Of a DNA stretch of 64,000 nucleotides, positions 35,272 to 43,907 are shown piece by piece (the first letter of the stretch is position 1; the number at the start of each line of letters is the position of its first letter). The notes below the pieces were generated by a model that saw nothing but the letters and a program-made list of their open reading frames with translations, was not told where the DNA came from and ran no database searches. The position numbers and the translations under genes are program-made. Source of the DNA: an uncultured Acetatifactor sp. (GTDB taxonomy: Bacteria; Bacillota; Clostridia; Lachnospirales; Lachnospiraceae). The stretch covers positions 102,353-166,352 of the forward strand of contig CALWRA010000003.1 in assembly GCA_944383825.1 (NCBI GenBank), written 5' to 3'.

Positions 35272-36009
35272 ATGGCATTAGTGGCGCCGGTAGAGGATGG
35301 ACAGATTGTGGAATCAACCTCCCAAAGTTCATTATCCGGAACTCAGGGTACCAGCAATGGCATGGATAAGGATGCTTTTCTGCAGCTTTTGGTGGCGCAG
35401 ATGAAATATCAGGATCCGTTGGAGCCTACGTCCAATACGGAATACATATCTCAGTACGCGCAGTTCTCCCAGGTGGAGCAAATGCAGAATATGGCAGGAA
35501 GCATGGATCTGCAGAGGGCAAGTTCTCTTGTGGGAAAAGAGGTCTATGTCAAGACCACCACATCTTCAGGAGAAACCAAGTATGTGCGCGGCAAGGTTGA
35601 TTATGTGTATTATGAAAACGGGAAGCCGTATCTTTCGATTAACGAACAGCTGTATTCGCTGGAGGATTTGGATACGGTGGCGGATTCAGAGTATCTTGCG
35701 GCAGTCGACAAGGCTCTTGACTTCAATGAAAAGCTGAACAAGCTTCCAAGTGTGAATGTTTTGGATTTGTCTTATGCAGACACCATAGACGAGCTGGAGA
35801 AGACTTACAACGAGATGACGGAATATGAGAAGAGCTTTCTGGCCACAGAGGTAGTCAACCGTTTAAATAAATACATTGAAAAGCTGGAGGAGCTCAGGGC
35901 AGAAGAGGGGAACGGCGGCTCGGGCGGTGATGGATCCGGAGATGGTACGGGAGACACAGGAGATACCGATGGAACGGGAAATACAGATACGGGAGCACAA
36001 CAAATATGA
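35272..36009 (+). CDS. flgD: Flagellar hook capping protein FlgD
   Basis: FlgD is the temporary scaffold needed for hook polymerisation. The 245-residue product has the diagnostic MDKDAFLQLLVAQMKYQDPLEP segment near residues 31-52 and QFSQVEQMQNM. A shortened beta domain follows (SSLVGKEVYVKTTTS). The C-terminal part beyond residue 130 is unusual. It is a charged helical segment (DELEKTYNEMTEYEKSFLATEVVNRLNKYI in part), then a Gly/Asp/Thr-rich tail (GSGGDGSGDGTGDTGDTDG). It overlaps the next gene by an ATGA junction. Confidence 0.92.
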   Translation: MALVAPVEDGQIVESTSQSSLSGTQGTSNGMDKDAFLQLLVAQMKYQDPLEPTSNTEYISQYAQFSQVEQMQNMAGSMDLQRASSLVGKEVYVKTTTSSGETKYVRGKVDYVYYENGKPYLSINEQLYSLEDLDTVADSEYLAAVDKALDFNEKLNKLPSVNVLDLSYADTIDELEKTYNEMTEYEKSFLATEVVNRLNKYIEKLEELRAEEGNGGSGGDGSGDGTGDTGDTDGTGNTDTGAQQI

Positions 36010-36410
36010 ATGTTCAAAAAAGCGGTTATCTGTCCATTGAGCAGCTGACCGACCGGTATCTGGCTCCGGCACAGAGGACAGGGGCAGAAAGGACCACGGA
36101 CGGTCTTACATTTGAAGAGGTTCTGCGACAAAGAGCACTGCAGGGAGCGGAAGTTGGAGCGCTGAAGTTTTCCAAGCACGCGGCAGTACGGATGGCAGAC
36201 CGAAATATTGAGCTCAGTACAGAGCAGCTTGCACGGCTGAATGATGGGGCTAAAAAAGCGGGACAAAAGGGGATCAGAGATTCTCTTGTGATCGTGGATG
36301 AACTTGCGTTTATTGTAAACGTGCCCAATCAGACAGTGGTCACTGCAATGGACAGTACGGAGACGAGTGAAAACGTATTCACAAATATAAACGGAGCGGT
36401 GATTATATGA
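36006..36410 (+). CDS. Flagellar operon protein, TIGR02530 type
   Basis: A 134-residue soluble protein found between flgD and flgE in many Firmicute fla operons and known as the TIGR02530 flagellar protein. Recognisable features are TFEEVLRQRAL, then LKFSKHAAVRMADRNIEL and LVIVDELAFIVNVPNQTVVTAM. The function is not established; its place next to the hook genes and export system points to hook assembly. It overlaps the flgD stop by 4 bases (ATGA). Confidence 0.85.
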   Translation: MNVQKSGYLSIEQLTDRYLAPAQRTGAERTTDGLTFEEVLRQRALQGAEVGALKFSKHAAVRMADRNIELSTEQLARLNDGAKKAGQKGIRDSLVIVDELAFIVNVPNQTVVTAMDSTETSENVFTNINGAVII

Positions 36411-36488
36411 GCCGGACCTGGAAGGAGGCTTACATCTCCCGAGTGACAGAGGGAGACAGGTTCCGTTTCAGCAGGAGGAATAAATACT

Positions 36489-38195
36489 ATGATGAGAGCA
36501 ATGTATTCTGGTGTATCAGGACTGAAGACACACCAGACCAAGATGGACGTTATTGGTAATAATATTGCCAATGTTAACACAGTTGCATTTAAATCCCAGT
36601 CTATTGTATTCAGCGATTTGATGAGCCAGACAACTCAGAACGCCAGCGGCCCCAATGCCCTGACGGGAGCAGGGGGAACCAACGCACGGCAGATCGGTCT
36701 TGGCGTAAAATCGGGCGCAATCAACACGAACATCACTACCCAGGGAGCAGCACAGTCTACCGGAAATCCTTTTGATATTATGATTAACGGAGAAAATTTT
36801 TTCGTTGTCAGCAATGGGAGCGAAAACTTTTTTACCAGAGATGGCTCCTTCTATGTGGATGGAGCGGGTAATCTGGCCATGACGAGCACCGGCTACAATG
36901 TTATGGGCTGGGGAGTGGATGAAGCCACAGGAGAGATCAGGCAGGATACGGTGGCTGCCCTTCGTATTATGAGCGCGGCAAATATGACCTACCCTCCCGA
37001 GGCCACCACTAACGGATATATCTCAGGAATTCTGGACAAAAACGATACGGATGTAACCAGTGCAAACGGAAAAGTAGTGAATCTGAGCTTCTATGATGCC
37101 TTGGGCTACAGCTATATCGCAAAATTCACTTTTAAGCAGTCGGATGATCCAAACCAGTACAGCCTTGAGCTGACGGAACTTTTGGATTCAGAGAATAATC
37201 CCGTTGACATTACCAATGTGACCTTCGGCACCCAGAACAATACCCAACAGAAGGTAACCCAGGTGAGCTTCAACGATGCTGCCTATACTTGGAACGGCAC
37301 TGAGCTGACTTCAGCGGACGGCGCTACTGTCTATGCGGATCTGGCGCAGATGTTCCAGGGAGGCGTTCTTCAGCCTGGAGATACGCCGATTACCGTGGGC
37401 GGACAGCCGATGACGGTTCAGGAGGCCCTCGACAATATTGCCGCAGCCTACGGCTATGAGGGATCCACCGATGAGTTCCTGAGCCTTTACATGAATGATA
37501 ACGCAGGAACTCCTGTCTCCGTGGAGCAGATGCTGGCAAATGTGGCGGGAGGAGGTGCGCCGGATCCGTTCCCGGCATTAGGCACGGATTTTGAGGCTGC
37601 AGGAAGGTTCTTTGATGGAACGACCGTTGCCTTCGATGGCAATACAGGAAAGCTGATAGGATTAGGCGGCTCCGCAACACAGACCAGCACCATAGTAGGG
37701 TTCAGCGGTCTGGGCGGCAATTTTGCAGATATTACCTTGGATCTGTCTGAAATGACCACATTTGACAACAAAGGCACTTCCACCGTATCAGCAACCAACG
37801 GCGATCTGGATGGCTTGGGAACGGGAAGGCGTCTCGGTGATATGATTGGCGTATCCATTCAGAATAACGGCATGATTTATGCCAGCTATGATAATGGTAT
37901 GACCAAGCTTCTGGGACAGATTGCAACGGCTGAGTTCGCTAATGCTTCCGGTCTGGAGAAACAGGGAGACAATCTCTATTCTGCTTCCCTAAACTCCGGT
38001 GCGTTTGACGGTATAGGCGTGGACATTACTGCCAGCGGCGGATATATGTCCACCGGACAGCTGGAGATGAGCAATGTGGATTTGTCTACAGAATTTACGG
38101 AAATGATTACCACTCAGAGAGGATTTCAGGCCAACAGCCGTATTATTACGGTTTCGGATACTCTGCTTGAGGAGCTTACAAATCTGAAGCGGTAG
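36489..38195 (+). CDS. flgE: Flagellar hook protein FlgE
   Basis: FlgE builds the curved universal joint. The 568-residue product starts MMRAMYSGVSGLKTHQTKMD with the rod/hook signature NNIANVNTVAFKSQ. It ends in the D0 helix (STEFTEMITTQRGFQANSRI, VSDTLLEELTNL). It is larger than the 400-450 residues common in the family. The extra length is a central insert, roughly residues 240-370, with GGVLQPGDTPITVGGQP and the SLYMNDNAGTPVSVEQMLAN segment, presumably surface-exposed D2/D3 domains. AGGAGG at 36473-36478 serves ATG 36489. A 158-base gap with hairpins follows. Confidence 0.94.
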   Translation: MMRAMYSGVSGLKTHQTKMDVIGNNIANVNTVAFKSQSIVFSDLMSQTTQNASGPNALTGAGGTNARQIGLGVKSGAINTNITTQGAAQSTGNPFDIMINGENFFVVSNGSENFFTRDGSFYVDGAGNLAMTSTGYNVMGWGVDEATGEIRQDTVAALRIMSAANMTYPPEATTNGYISGILDKNDTDVTSANGKVVNLSFYDALGYSYIAKFTFKQSDDPNQYSLELTELLDSENNPVDITNVTFGTQNNTQQKVTQVSFNDAAYTWNGTELTSADGATVYADLAQMFQGGVLQPGDTPITVGGQPMTVQEALDNIAAAYGYEGSTDEFLSLYMNDNAGTPVSVEQMLANVAGGGAPDPFPALGTDFEAAGRFFDGTTVAFDGNTGKLIGLGGSATQTSTIVGFSGLGGNFADITLDLSEMTTFDNKGTSTVSATNGDLDGLGTGRRLGDMIGVSIQNNGMIYASYDNGMTKLLGQIATAEFANASGLEKQGDNLYSASLNSGAFDGIGVDITASGGYMSTGQLEMSNVDLSTEFTEMITTQRGFQANSRIITVSDTLLEELTNLKR

Positions 38196-38208
38196 GCGGT
38201 AAGGTAAA

Positions 38209-38277
38209 TGTCAGTAAGCTGGTTTCATGAATTTACTGACAGAAGGGATTGGATAAGGGGCGGAGGATTCCGTCCCC
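38209..38277 (+). other. Two hairpins in the flgE-flbD gap
   Basis: The first is a perfect 9-bp stem, TGTCAGTAA (38209-38217) and TTACTGACA (38233-38241), with a 15-base loop. The second is GGGGCGG (38257-38263) with CCGTCCCC (38270-38277), one bulged T and a 6-base loop. Neither is followed by a T run. They fall 13 bases after the flgE stop, a place where an mRNA processing site or attenuator would make hook protein mRNA more abundant than that of the downstream genes. Confidence 0.5.
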
Positions 38278-38353
38278 TGCCCCTTGCACGAATTAGCGTA
38301 TCGGTTTTGCGTATGTTTTCGGGCAGAACCTGAAGAAGAGAGGTGAGCTTCTT

Positions 38354-38539
38354 ATGGTTGAGGTAACCAAAATCAACGGCGTTAAGATTCTTGTTAATCC
38401 TCATTTGATTGAGGTTGTGGAGGAGACGCCGGACACGGTGATTACGCTTACTACAGGTAAAAAAATAATTGTAAAAGAAAGTAGACAAGAGATAAAAAAT
38501 CTTGTAAAATTGTACAGAAAGGATATTCTTGCAGAATAA
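38354..38539 (+). CDS. flbD: FlbD-family small flagellar protein
   Basis: The 61-residue product starts VEVTKINGVKILVNPHLIEV and continues VEETPDTVITLTTGKKIIVKE, the FlbD (Pfam FlbD) pattern in full. This small protein sits between flgE and motA in many Firmicute and spirochete fla operons. Its function is not settled. GAGGTGAG precedes ATG 38354. Next is motA, 32 bases downstream. Confidence 0.9.
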   Translation: MVEVTKINGVKILVNPHLIEVVEETPDTVITLTTGKKIIVKESRQEIKNLVKLYRKDILAE

Positions 38540-38571
38540 TTCAAAAAATTGCGGAATGTTAGGTGATTCTC

Positions 38572-39369
38572 GTGGATATAGCATCCTTATTAGGCATTAT
38601 CTTAGGGTTATTGGCAATCGTATTCGGCGTTATCAGTAGCGCCGGCTTGGGCGGCGTTTATGAATATTTGGATTATCCCTCCGTTATTATAACTTTCGGC
38701 GGCGCTTTTTCCTGTACATTGATGAGCGTCAGCTTGCAGAATTTTATTGGAGGAGTCAAATCCATTGCTTTGATTTTCAAGGCTCCTGTGGTAAATACTG
38801 CGGAGATGATACGAAAGATCATCGAGCTGTCAAATATGGCGAGAAAGGAAGGTCTGCTTTCCTTGGAGGAGGCGGCTGCCGACCTGGAAGATCCTTTTTT
38901 GAAAAAAGGCATCCTGTTAATTGTGGATGGTACGGATCCCGATCTGGTCAGAGCCATCATGGAGACGGAGCTTGTGAGCATTGAAGGGCGCCATAAGGAA
39001 AAAATCGGTTTCTGGGATACGCTTTCTGCCATGGGGCCTGCCTGGGGTATGATCGGTACTCTGATAGGCCTGGTGGATATGCTGTATAACATGGAGGATC
39101 CCTCCACAATCGGCCCGGCCATGGCCGTGGCATTGATTACAACATTGTACGGTTCCCTCCTTGCAAACTGGATTTGTATTCCGGTATCCAGCAAGCTGAA
39201 GGCTGACAATGAAGTAGAAATGATGCAGAAGGAAGTTATGATAGAAGGACTTTTGTCTATTCAGGCAGGGGAGAATCCCAGAGTAATTGAAGAAAAGCTC
39301 AAATCTTTCCTTGCTCCTGCCGACAGGGAGGAACCTGCAGAAGAAGGAGAGGCAGGGGGTGAAGAATAA
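38572..39369 (+). CDS. motA: Flagellar motor stator protein MotA
   Basis: MotA forms the stator ring that couples ion flow to rotation. The 265-residue protein has four membrane helices: two at the N-terminus (LLGIILGLLAIVFGVI, then SVIITFGGAFSCTLMSV) and two in the second half (TLSAMGPAWGMIGTLIGLVDML, AVALITTLYGSLLANWICIP). A cytoplasmic loop separates the pairs and contains conserved basic residues (ARKEGLLSLE, RHKEKIGFWDTLS). I choose GTG 38572 because AGGTGA is 5 bases upstream. GTG 38563 overlaps that site. The stop overlaps the motB ATG by one base. Confidence 0.94.
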   Translation: MDIASLLGIILGLLAIVFGVISSAGLGGVYEYLDYPSVIITFGGAFSCTLMSVSLQNFIGGVKSIALIFKAPVVNTAEMIRKIIELSNMARKEGLLSLEEAAADLEDPFLKKGILLIVDGTDPDLVRAIMETELVSIEGRHKEKIGFWDTLSAMGPAWGMIGTLIGLVDMLYNMEDPSTIGPAMAVALITTLYGSLLANWICIPVSSKLKADNEVEMMQKEVMIEGLLSIQAGENPRVIEEKLKSFLAPADREEPAEEGEAGGEE

Positions 39370-40196
39370 TGGCCAGACGCAAGGAGGATCCGCCGGCAGG
39401 GGGGAATGCGCCGTGGATGAATACATTTGCGGATTTGATGAATCTGCTCTTGTGCTTTTTTGTTATGCTGTTCGCCATGTCTACTACGGATACAGAGAAG
39501 TACAATGAAATGGTTGCCGCCATGAATAATACTTTCAGTATTTTTGACGGCGGGGCCACGGCTCTGGAAAATGGAAATTTGATTAGCAATGGTGTCAGCC
39601 AGCTGACTCAGCTGGACGAATACATGAACAGTACGGGCAGGGCTGCGGAAGGGCAGGATAACGATCAGCAGTTTGATGAAACTGTCGGCAGTTCGGTTCA
39701 GGAGTTGGCTCAGGAGCTTGATGAGCAGATGCTTTTTCAGAATGAGGAGCTGTCAGAAAGTATAGAGGAGGCTGTGAACGAGAGCAGACTGGCCGACCAG
39801 GTGGAAGTAAGTTTTTCCGCCCAGTATGTACAGCTGACCATGAAAGGAGCTTTGCTATTCGATTCCGGAAGCGCGGAGCTTAGAGGAGAGGCTCTGGAGG
39901 TCTTGGATAACGTAGGAAGCATTTTGGAGAGATATAGCTCCGGTACAATTGAAATAGAAGGTCATACGGATAACGTTCCTATCAGCAGCGCCAGATATGC
40001 TGACAATGAGGAACTGAGCAGCGCCAGAGCGCTTTCTGTGTTTCATTATCTGGTGGATCACACATCCCTGGATCCCACAAGATTGAAGCATGCAGGAATG
40101 GGAGAGAGAATGCCCATTGCGGATAACTCCACCGAGGAGGGAAGGAGCAGAAACCGCAGAGTTGAAATACGGATTTATAATCCGGCTATGGGCTGA
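39369..40196 (+). CDS. motB: Flagellar motor stator protein MotB
   Basis: MotB anchors the stator to peptidoglycan and supplies the ion-binding Asp. The 275-residue protein has the single N-terminal helix WMNTFADLMNLLLCFFVMLF with the critical Asp in FADLM. A plug/linker rich in Glu follows, then a C-terminal OmpA-like domain (LLFDSGSAELRGEALEVLD, EGHTDNVPI, LSSARALSVFHYL, NRRVEIRI). It overlaps motA by one base; fliL follows after 71 bases. Confidence 0.95.
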   Translation: MARRKEDPPAGGNAPWMNTFADLMNLLLCFFVMLFAMSTTDTEKYNEMVAAMNNTFSIFDGGATALENGNLISNGVSQLTQLDEYMNSTGRAAEGQDNDQQFDETVGSSVQELAQELDEQMLFQNEELSESIEEAVNESRLADQVEVSFSAQYVQLTMKGALLFDSGSAELRGEALEVLDNVGSILERYSSGTIEIEGHTDNVPISSARYADNEELSSARALSVFHYLVDHTSLDPTRLKHAGMGERMPIADNSTEEGRSRNRRVEIRIYNPAMG

Positions 40197-40267
40197 CGGA
40201 GAGAAAAACAGCAGAGAGTTTCCTGATAAGTATAATTGCACGCAGAGGCGCGCAGATGGGAGTAGAA

Positions 40268-40771
40268 ATGAAGAAGAATATGTTGACGGTGCTGATTTTA
40301 GCACTTTTGCTGGTGAATATTGTGCTGACAAGCGTTTTGATGGTCGGTGTCATGGGAACCAACAAAAAGACGGCCGATCTTGTGGATAATATAGCGACAG
40401 TTTTGAACCTGCAGCTTGCAGAAGAAAACGGAGAGGCGCAGCAGGTTTCTTTGGAGGATACCGTAGTGTATAATCTGACTACCATGACGATTCCTTTAAA
40501 CAGCGGGGAAGGAGTCCAGAGATATATTCAGTTTGACGCAGCCCTGTCCATGAACACTAAAGGTGATGGGTATGATACTTATGGAGAGACAATCGCAGAC
40601 AGAGAAAGCCTGATCAAAGACACCATTACTTCAGTGGTTTCAGCCCGCACAGAAGATGAGTGCAGGGCTGATCTTGAAGGATTAAAAGCTGAGATCCTTC
40701 AGGCGATTCAGGATTTATTCCAGTCTGATTTCATATATCAGGTGGCTATCAGCGAAGTGAAATTCGGCTAA
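40268..40771 (+). CDS. fliL: Flagellar basal-body-associated protein FliL
   Basis: FliL surrounds and stabilises the stator. The 167-residue product has a short basic N-terminus, one membrane helix (MLTVLILALLLVNIVLTSVL) and an extracytoplasmic domain with VYNLTTMTIPLN. It ends ALSMN...LIKDTITSVVSART, QAIQDLFQSDFIYQVAISEVKFG in pieces, as in the family. ATG 40268 is preferred because GGGAG lies 5 bases upstream. The ATG 12 bases earlier overlaps that site. Confidence 0.88.
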   Translation: MKKNMLTVLILALLLVNIVLTSVLMVGVMGTNKKTADLVDNIATVLNLQLAEENGEAQQVSLEDTVVYNLTTMTIPLNSGEGVQRYIQFDAALSMNTKGDGYDTYGETIADRESLIKDTITSVVSARTEDECRADLEGLKAEILQAIQDLFQSDFIYQVAISEVKFG

Positions 40772-40785
40772 GGAGGTGAGCTTTT

Positions 40786-41766
40786 GTGGGCGAAGTCCTT
40801 TCACAAAATGAGATAGACAATCTGCTGGCCGCCTTATCAGCCGGAGAGCTTGACGTTGACCAGATGCAGGGAAATGAGGAAAGGAAGGTCAAAAACTATG
40901 ATTTTAGCCGGCCTACCAAGTTTTCCAAGGAGCATCTAAGGACATTGGAAATTATATTTGAGCATTACAGCAGGCTGGTTTCCACGAATCTTCCTGTATA
41001 TCTTCGCAAAAACGTACAGGTAGATGTTGCCAGCTCTGAGACAGTCACTTTCAGTGAATTTACTACTGCTCTGTCTAATCCTGTTATTTTGGGAATTATT
41101 AATTTTGCCCCTTTGAATGGCACAATTATTATAGACCTGGCCACAAATCTGGGGTATGCGATGCTTGACCGGATGCTGGGAGGAAGCGGAGCTCCTTTGG
41201 AGAAAAGCAGAGAATTTTCAGAGATAGAGCTGACCATTCTGCAGAAGATAATGATAATGTTTACGCAGCTTTTGCGGGAACCCTGGAAAAACGTGGTTGA
41301 TATAAATCCTGTGCTGAACCGCATGGAGACGAACCCTCAGTTTGCCCAGGTTATAGCTCCTAACGATATGATTGCAATTATTACGCTTAACATGAAGATT
41401 GGTGATGTGGAAGGGTTTGTGAATATTTGTCTTCCGTTTTTTACCTTGGAAGAGGTCATGGATAAGCTGAATACAAAATACTGGTTTTCTACAATGCAGG
41501 AAAATCGTGATGAGAACTATGAGGAGTATATTGAATCGCTGATTCGAAGGGTGGATGTGCCTGTGACGGCAGTACTTGGAAGGAGTACCATCTCCGTGAA
41601 TGATTTTCTTAATCTTCAGGTGGGGGACTGCATCCGACTGGATTCCAAAGTTGAGAACGATATGGACATTTATGTTGGAAATATCAGAAAGTTTACCGCG
41701 TTGCCCGGAGCCAATAAAGAGTCTTACGCTGTCCGGATTACATCGGTAATCAGAGAGGAGGAGTAA
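40786..41766 (+). CDS. fliM: Flagellar motor switch protein FliM
   Basis: FliM receives phosphorylated CheY at the switch. The 326-residue product begins with the CheY-P-binding peptide LSQNEIDNLLAALSAGE. The CheC-like middle domain follows (YDFSRPTKFSKEHLRTLEIIFE, GTIIIDLATNLGYAMLDRMLGG) and then the C-terminal SpoA domain (VTAVLGRSTISVNDFLNLQVGDCIRLD in part). It starts at GTG 40786 with a strong AAGGAGGTGAG site. fliY follows after 2 bases. Confidence 0.96.
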   Translation: MGEVLSQNEIDNLLAALSAGELDVDQMQGNEERKVKNYDFSRPTKFSKEHLRTLEIIFEHYSRLVSTNLPVYLRKNVQVDVASSETVTFSEFTTALSNPVILGIINFAPLNGTIIIDLATNLGYAMLDRMLGGSGAPLEKSREFSEIELTILQKIMIMFTQLLREPWKNVVDINPVLNRMETNPQFAQVIAPNDMIAIITLNMKIGDVEGFVNICLPFFTLEEVMDKLNTKYWFSTMQENRDENYEEYIESLIRRVDVPVTAVLGRSTISVNDFLNLQVGDCIRLDSKVENDMDIYVGNIRKFTALPGANKESYAVRITSVIREEE

Positions 41767-41768
41767 GC

Positions 41769-43175
41769 ATGGATGGAATGCTGTCTCAGGATGAGATAAG
41801 CGCTTTGCTGGACGGAATGGATTTGTCCAATGATAACGCGGCGGATGATACGGACAGTAGAGAGGGCTTGCCGGAGGGGACAACGGCAGGAGGGAAAGAT
41901 ACGCAGAATGTGGCGGGAGACCAGCCTTCTTCGAGAAGAGCGAACGAGCTTCTGACGGATGAAGAGAAGGATGCCATTGGCGAGGTGGCCAATATCAGCA
42001 TGGGGTCCTCTGCAACTACATTGTACTCTCTTGTAAGCCGCAAGGTAAATATTACGACTCCGGTAGTCACTCTGGCTACTTGGACCACCCTTATGGGAGA
42101 TTACGAGAAGCCCTGTGTTTTTATACAGATTAAATATACTAAGGGAATCAATGGCAGTAATCTTTTGGTGCTCAAAGAGCATGATGTGAAGGTGATTGCT
42201 GATCTGATGATGGGAGGGGATGGTACCAATACTGATGGCGAGCTGGGAGATATGCACCTGAGCGCCATTGCCGAGGCCATGAATCAGATGATGGGGGCGG
42301 CGGCAACATCACTTTCCACAATGCTTAAGACAACCATTGATATTAGTCCGCCTGAGGCTTCCAGGGTTGATCTCACGGAGTATAAGGATGGAGCGGAGGT
42401 TGCTCCGTTTTTAGGAGGAACTTTTGTAAAGATTGCTTTCCGCATGCATATAGAAGATGTGGTGGACAGCATGATCATGCAGCTGTATCCCATTGACTTT
42501 GCCCGCCACATTATAGATGTCTTTTTCAACATCCAGAGGGGCGGAGATGCGGAGGCGCCCGGTGAGAGTCAGTCTTCACAGGGGAACGGACAGTCTGGGG
42601 CGGCGCCTTTTGCTGCGCAATCTGGTTCCGGTGTGGGAGCGGGAATGAATGTTCCGGCCGGCATGAAGTCATCAGGACCGGCACCGGGGATAGCGAACCC
42701 CATGGCTATGAATACCTGGAATATGGGAGCAAACCAGATGAATATGAATCAGATGGGGATGAACAAAAATCAGGCGGGAGTAGGGCAAATGGGGATGAAT
42801 CAAATGAATGCAAATCAAATGAATACGAATGGAATGGGAACGAGTCCCATAAATATGGCGCCGCAGATGAATCTGCAAAACATAAATGTACAGCCTGCTC
42901 AATTTCAGAGCTTTTCTGGCAATGTGAACAACGTTTCGGGGCAGGAAAATATCGGCCTGATCATGGATGTGCCTCTTGAGGTTACGGTAGAGCTGGGGCG
43001 TACCACAAAGTCGATTTCTGAGATACTTGATTTCGCTCCCGGCACGATCATTGAACTTGACCGTATTGCAGGTGAGCCGATAGATGTTTTGGTAAACGGT
43101 AAATTTGTCGCTAAGGGAGAAGTTGTTGTAATCGAAGAAAGCTTTGGTGTGAGAGTAACCGAGATTATCAAATAG
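41769..43175 (+). CDS. fliY: Switch protein and CheY-P phosphatase FliY
   Basis: FliY combines a FliN-type switch domain with a CheC-type phosphatase. The 468-residue product starts with a CheY-P-binding peptide (LSQDEISALLDGMD). It then carries two complete CheC active sites, E-x2-N in EVANISMGSS and in EAMNQMMGAA, so both should be active. A Met/Asn/Gln/Gly-rich linker of about 110 residues follows (repeated NQMNMNQMGMN-like units). The C-terminal SpoA/FliN domain completes it (PLEVTVELGRTTKSISEILDF). The linker makes it about 90 residues longer than Bacillus FliY. cheY follows after 12 bases. Confidence 0.95.
   Translation: MDGMLSQDEISALLDGMDLSNDNAADDTDSREGLPEGTTAGGKDTQNVAGDQPSSRRANELLTDEEKDAIGEVANISMGSSATTLYSLVSRKVNITTPVVTLATWTTLMGDYEKPCVFIQIKYTKGINGSNLLVLKEHDVKVIADLMMGGDGTNTDGELGDMHLSAIAEAMNQMMGAAATSLSTMLKTTIDISPPEASRVDLTEYKDGAEVAPFLGGTFVKIAFRMHIEDVVDSMIMQLYPIDFARHIIDVFFNIQRGGDAEAPGESQSSQGNGQSGAAPFAAQSGSGVGAGMNVPAGMKSSGPAPGIANPMAMNTWNMGANQMNMNQMGMNKNQAGVGQMGMNQMNANQMNTNGMGTSPINMAPQMNLQNINVQPAQFQSFSGNVNNVSGQENIGLIMDVPLEVTVELGRTTKSISEILDFAPGTIIELDRIAGEPIDVLVNGKFVAKGEVVVIEESFGVRVTEIIK
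42700..42900 (+). repeat. Met/Asn-coding low-complexity repeat in fliY
   Basis: The sequence repeats short AATCAGATG / AATATGAATCAAATG-like units and codes for a Met-Asn-Gln-Gly linker between the phosphatase and switch domains. Units are degenerate, and length changes in multiples of 3 would keep the frame. Such regions often vary between strains. Confidence 0.75.
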
Positions 43176-43187
43176 GAGGATGGAGAA

Positions 43188-43550
43188 ATGGCAAAGAATG
43201 TTTTGATATGCGATGATGCGGCATTTATGAGGATGATGATTAAAGACATCTTGACCAAAAACGGATATAATGTGTCCGGTGAGGCTGAAAATGGGGTGAA
43301 GGCTGTTGAGAAGTATAAAGAATTGTCGCCTGACCTTGTTTTAATGGATATTACCATGCCTGAGATGGATGGAATTCAGGCATTGAAGGAGATTAAAAAG
43401 CAGGATTCTGGGGCGAAGGTTATCATGTGCTCGGCCATGGGACAGCAGGCTATGGTGATTGAATCCATTCAGGCGGGCGCTAAGGATTTTATTGTAAAAC
43501 CCTTTCAGGCCGAACGTGTCATTGAAGCTGTGAAGAAAGTGGTGGGTTGA
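43188..43550 (+). CDS. cheY: Chemotaxis response regulator CheY
   Basis: A single-domain receiver of 120 residues that carries the signal from CheA to FliM/FliY. It has the acidic pair in VLICDDAAFMRMM, the phosphorylated Asp54 in LVLMDITMPEMDG, the Ser/Thr position in MCSAMGQQ, and Lys in DFIVKPFQ. It has no output domain. Its place inside the flagellar operon between fliY and fliO is the Bacillus arrangement. The stop overlaps the fliO start (TTGA). Confidence 0.96.
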   Translation: MAKNVLICDDAAFMRMMIKDILTKNGYNVSGEAENGVKAVEKYKELSPDLVLMDITMPEMDGIQALKEIKKQDSGAKVIMCSAMGQQAMVIESIQAGAKDFIVKPFQAERVIEAVKKVVG

Positions 43551-43903
43551 CGGCTGTGCTGCTCACAGGAAGAATAAACAGTTATGCACAGTTTGTTGCC
43601 GTACTGGCGGTTTTTGTTCTGGTTCTGGGACTGACTGCTTTAACTACCAAGTGGATTGCAGGCTATCAAAGACGACAGAACATGAACTGCAATATTGAAG
43701 TTCTGGAGACAACTCGTATCGGCAATAACAAATATATTCAGCTTGTGCGAATTGGGGAGACCTGTTGGGCCATCGCCGTGTGTAAAGATACGGTGACTCT
43801 GCTTGGAGAGGTGCCAAAGGAGCAGCTTAAGGAGAAGGGCCCCGGAAATGCGGGGCCGCGGTTTAAGGAGCTTCTGGAAAAGGCGATGAAACCAAAGGAA
43901 TAA
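43547..43903 (+). CDS. fliO: Flagellar biosynthesis protein FliO
   Basis: FliO helps assemble the FliPQR export gate. The 118-residue product has one membrane helix near the N-terminus (AQFVAVLAVFVLVLGLTALTTKWI). A FliO-type cytoplasmic domain follows (NCNIEVLETTRIGNNKYIQLVRIGETCWAIAV in part, VTLLGEV). The start is uncertain. TTG 43547 overlaps the cheY stop but has only a GGTGGG-like site; GTG 43556 is the alternative. fliP follows after 4 bases. Confidence 0.88.
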   Translation: MTAVLLTGRINSYAQFVAVLAVFVLVLGLTALTTKWIAGYQRRQNMNCNIEVLETTRIGNNKYIQLVRIGETCWAIAVCKDTVTLLGEVPKEQLKEKGPGNAGPRFKELLEKAMKPKE

Positions 43904-43907
43904 TCAC

